NCBI RefSeq assembly: GCF_003952425.1
Contig: NZ_CP034449.1
Span: 4,638,001 to 4,702,000, forward strand
From: Mesorhizobium sp. M2A.F.Ca.ET.046.03.2.1
GTDB taxonomy: Bacteria; Pseudomonadota; Alphaproteobacteria; Rhizobiales; Rhizobiaceae
DNA: 64,000 nt
Reading direction: 5' to 3'
Part shown: piece after piece, positions 63,296 to 64,000 of the stretch
How positions within the stretch are numbered: the first letter of the stretch is position 1
Layout: each line of letters starts with the position of its first letter
Made by a program: the position numbers and the translations under genes
Notes under the pieces: model-generated
The model's input: the letters and a program-made list of their open reading frames with translations, nothing else
Told to the model about the DNA's origin: nothing
The model's database searches: none

Positions 63296-64000
63296 GTGCT
63301 TCGATATATTGTCTGGCGCATTGCTGTGATGGTTCCAACGCTGCTGATCATATCGGCGCTGGTGTTCACGATCATCGAACTTCCCCCGGGCGACTATTTC
63401 GACAGCTATGTTGCAGAGCTTCGGGCTCAGGGCGAAGCGGTGGATTCCGATCGCATCCAGATGATGCGCAAGGAGTATGGTTTCGACAAGCCGCCGGTCA
63501 TTCGCTACTTCTACTGGGTCGGCGGAATGCTACACGGCGATTTCGGCTATTCCTTCGAATATGAGCTGCCGGTTCGCGATGTCATCGGTGACCGAATGTG
63601 GCTGACCATTTTGGTTTCCTTCGTCACGATCATCTTCACCTGGCTCATCGCCTTTCCGATCGGCATGTACTCAGCCACCCATCAATACAGCTGGGGCGAC
63701 TACGGCCTGACTTTCTTCGGTCTTCTCGGCCTTGCCATTCCGAATTTCATGCTGGCGCTGATCCTGATGTATTTCGCCAACATCTGGTTCGGCACGTCCA
63801 TCGGCCATCTCATGGACCCGCAATATCTCGGCGAGCCGATGAGCTGGGCCAAGGCGAAATCGATCCTCGCCCATCTCTGGATCCCGGTCTTGATCATCGG
63901 CACCGGGGGCACGGCAAGCATGATCCGGCGGCTGCGCGCCAATCTGCTCGACGAGCTGCACAAGCAATATGTCGTGACCGCGCGCGCCAAGGGCCTTCAT
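63296..64000 (+). CDS. peptide ABC transporter permease (DppB/YejB-like), truncated by window end
   Basis: A GTG start at 63296, two bases after the previous stop, opens a frame that continues to the window edge (235 residues seen). It begins VLRYIVWRIAVMVPTLLIIS, has DFGYSFEYELPVRDVIGDRM, and ends in the EAA-type coupling loop region (YVVTARAKGLH). It is the first permease of the importer; the second presumably follows outside the window. Confidence 0.9.
   Translation, partial: MLRYIVWRIAVMVPTLLIISALVFTIIELPPGDYFDSYVAELRAQGEAVDSDRIQMMRKEYGFDKPPVIRYFYWVGGMLHGDFGYSFEYELPVRDVIGDRMWLTILVSFVTIIFTWLIAFPIGMYSATHQYSWGDYGLTFFGLLGLAIPNFMLALILMYFANIWFGTSIGHLMDPQYLGEPMSWAKAKSILAHLWIPVLIIGTGGTASMIRRLRANLLDELHKQYVVTARAKGLH

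Overview
The window looks like a Mesorhizobium chromosome (Alphaproteobacteria, Rhizobiales). The base composition is GC-rich. The protein at 39355-40422 matches, from memory, the crystallised cyclic-nucleotide-gated K+ channel MlotiK1 of Mesorhizobium loti almost residue for residue. Rhizobial intergenic palindromes are present, and five sites fit the alphaproteobacterial general-stress sigma factor EcfG (GGAAC, 17 nt, GTT). No rRNA, tRNA or CRISPR was seen.

Layout. (1) 1-3.6 kb: the end of an Nramp metal transporter, two PRC-barrel proteins, and envelope/stress genes (YqjD-like, holin-like, DUF892) behind EcfG-type promoters. (2) 3.6-16.7 kb: a periplasmic alcohol-respiration block. A plus-strand operon encodes a quinoprotein-associated ABC system (binding protein, beta-propeller, ATPase, permease). 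A convergent minus-strand operon encodes a HbpS-like protein, a XoxF-type PQQ dehydrogenase with the lanthanide Asp, a XoxJ-like protein, a cytochrome c, a complete caa3-type oxidase, CtaG and another cytochrome c. Both operons lie behind EcfG-like sites. (3) 17-25.2 kb: a channel-like membrane protein, a small XRE regulator, tiny membrane proteins, a winged-helix/STAND regulator, and a divergent redox/detoxification cluster (F420-reductase-like, DJ-1, ABM, alpha/beta hydrolase) around a large inverted repeat.

(4) 25.5-34 kb: an accessory island flanked by wreckage. It runs from a decayed tyrosine recombinase through a cyclase-like/AAA/TPR protein, YcaO, TfuA, a zinc metallopeptidase and two small unrecognised proteins to a frameshifted tail of another cyclase/TPR gene. 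It is a candidate new thioamide-type RiPP or protein-modification locus. (5) 34-40.4 kb: a five-gene operon with a coiled-coil protein, a repeat-bearing OmpA protein, a Rab-like small GTPase, an adenylate cyclase and the MlotiK1 channel. This is a plausible complete envelope-to-K+-channel cAMP circuit. (6) 40.5-43.8 kb: a MscS channel, a small secreted protein and a broken AraC regulator.

(7) 44.3-59.4 kb: a glycan/second-messenger cluster. It has four glycosyltransferases, a methyltransferase, a degenerate ABC exporter, a stand-alone cNMP-binding protein, an MBL hydrolase, a polysaccharide deacetylase, a UDP-sugar dehydrogenase and two cyclase-like proteins. (8) 59.5-64 kb: a peptide ABC importer (fused double ATPase, Tat-exported binding protein, and a permease cut by the window end). 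The recurring theme is nucleotide second messengers: four class III cyclase-like proteins, the tail of another cyclase-linked gene, and two cNMP receptors.
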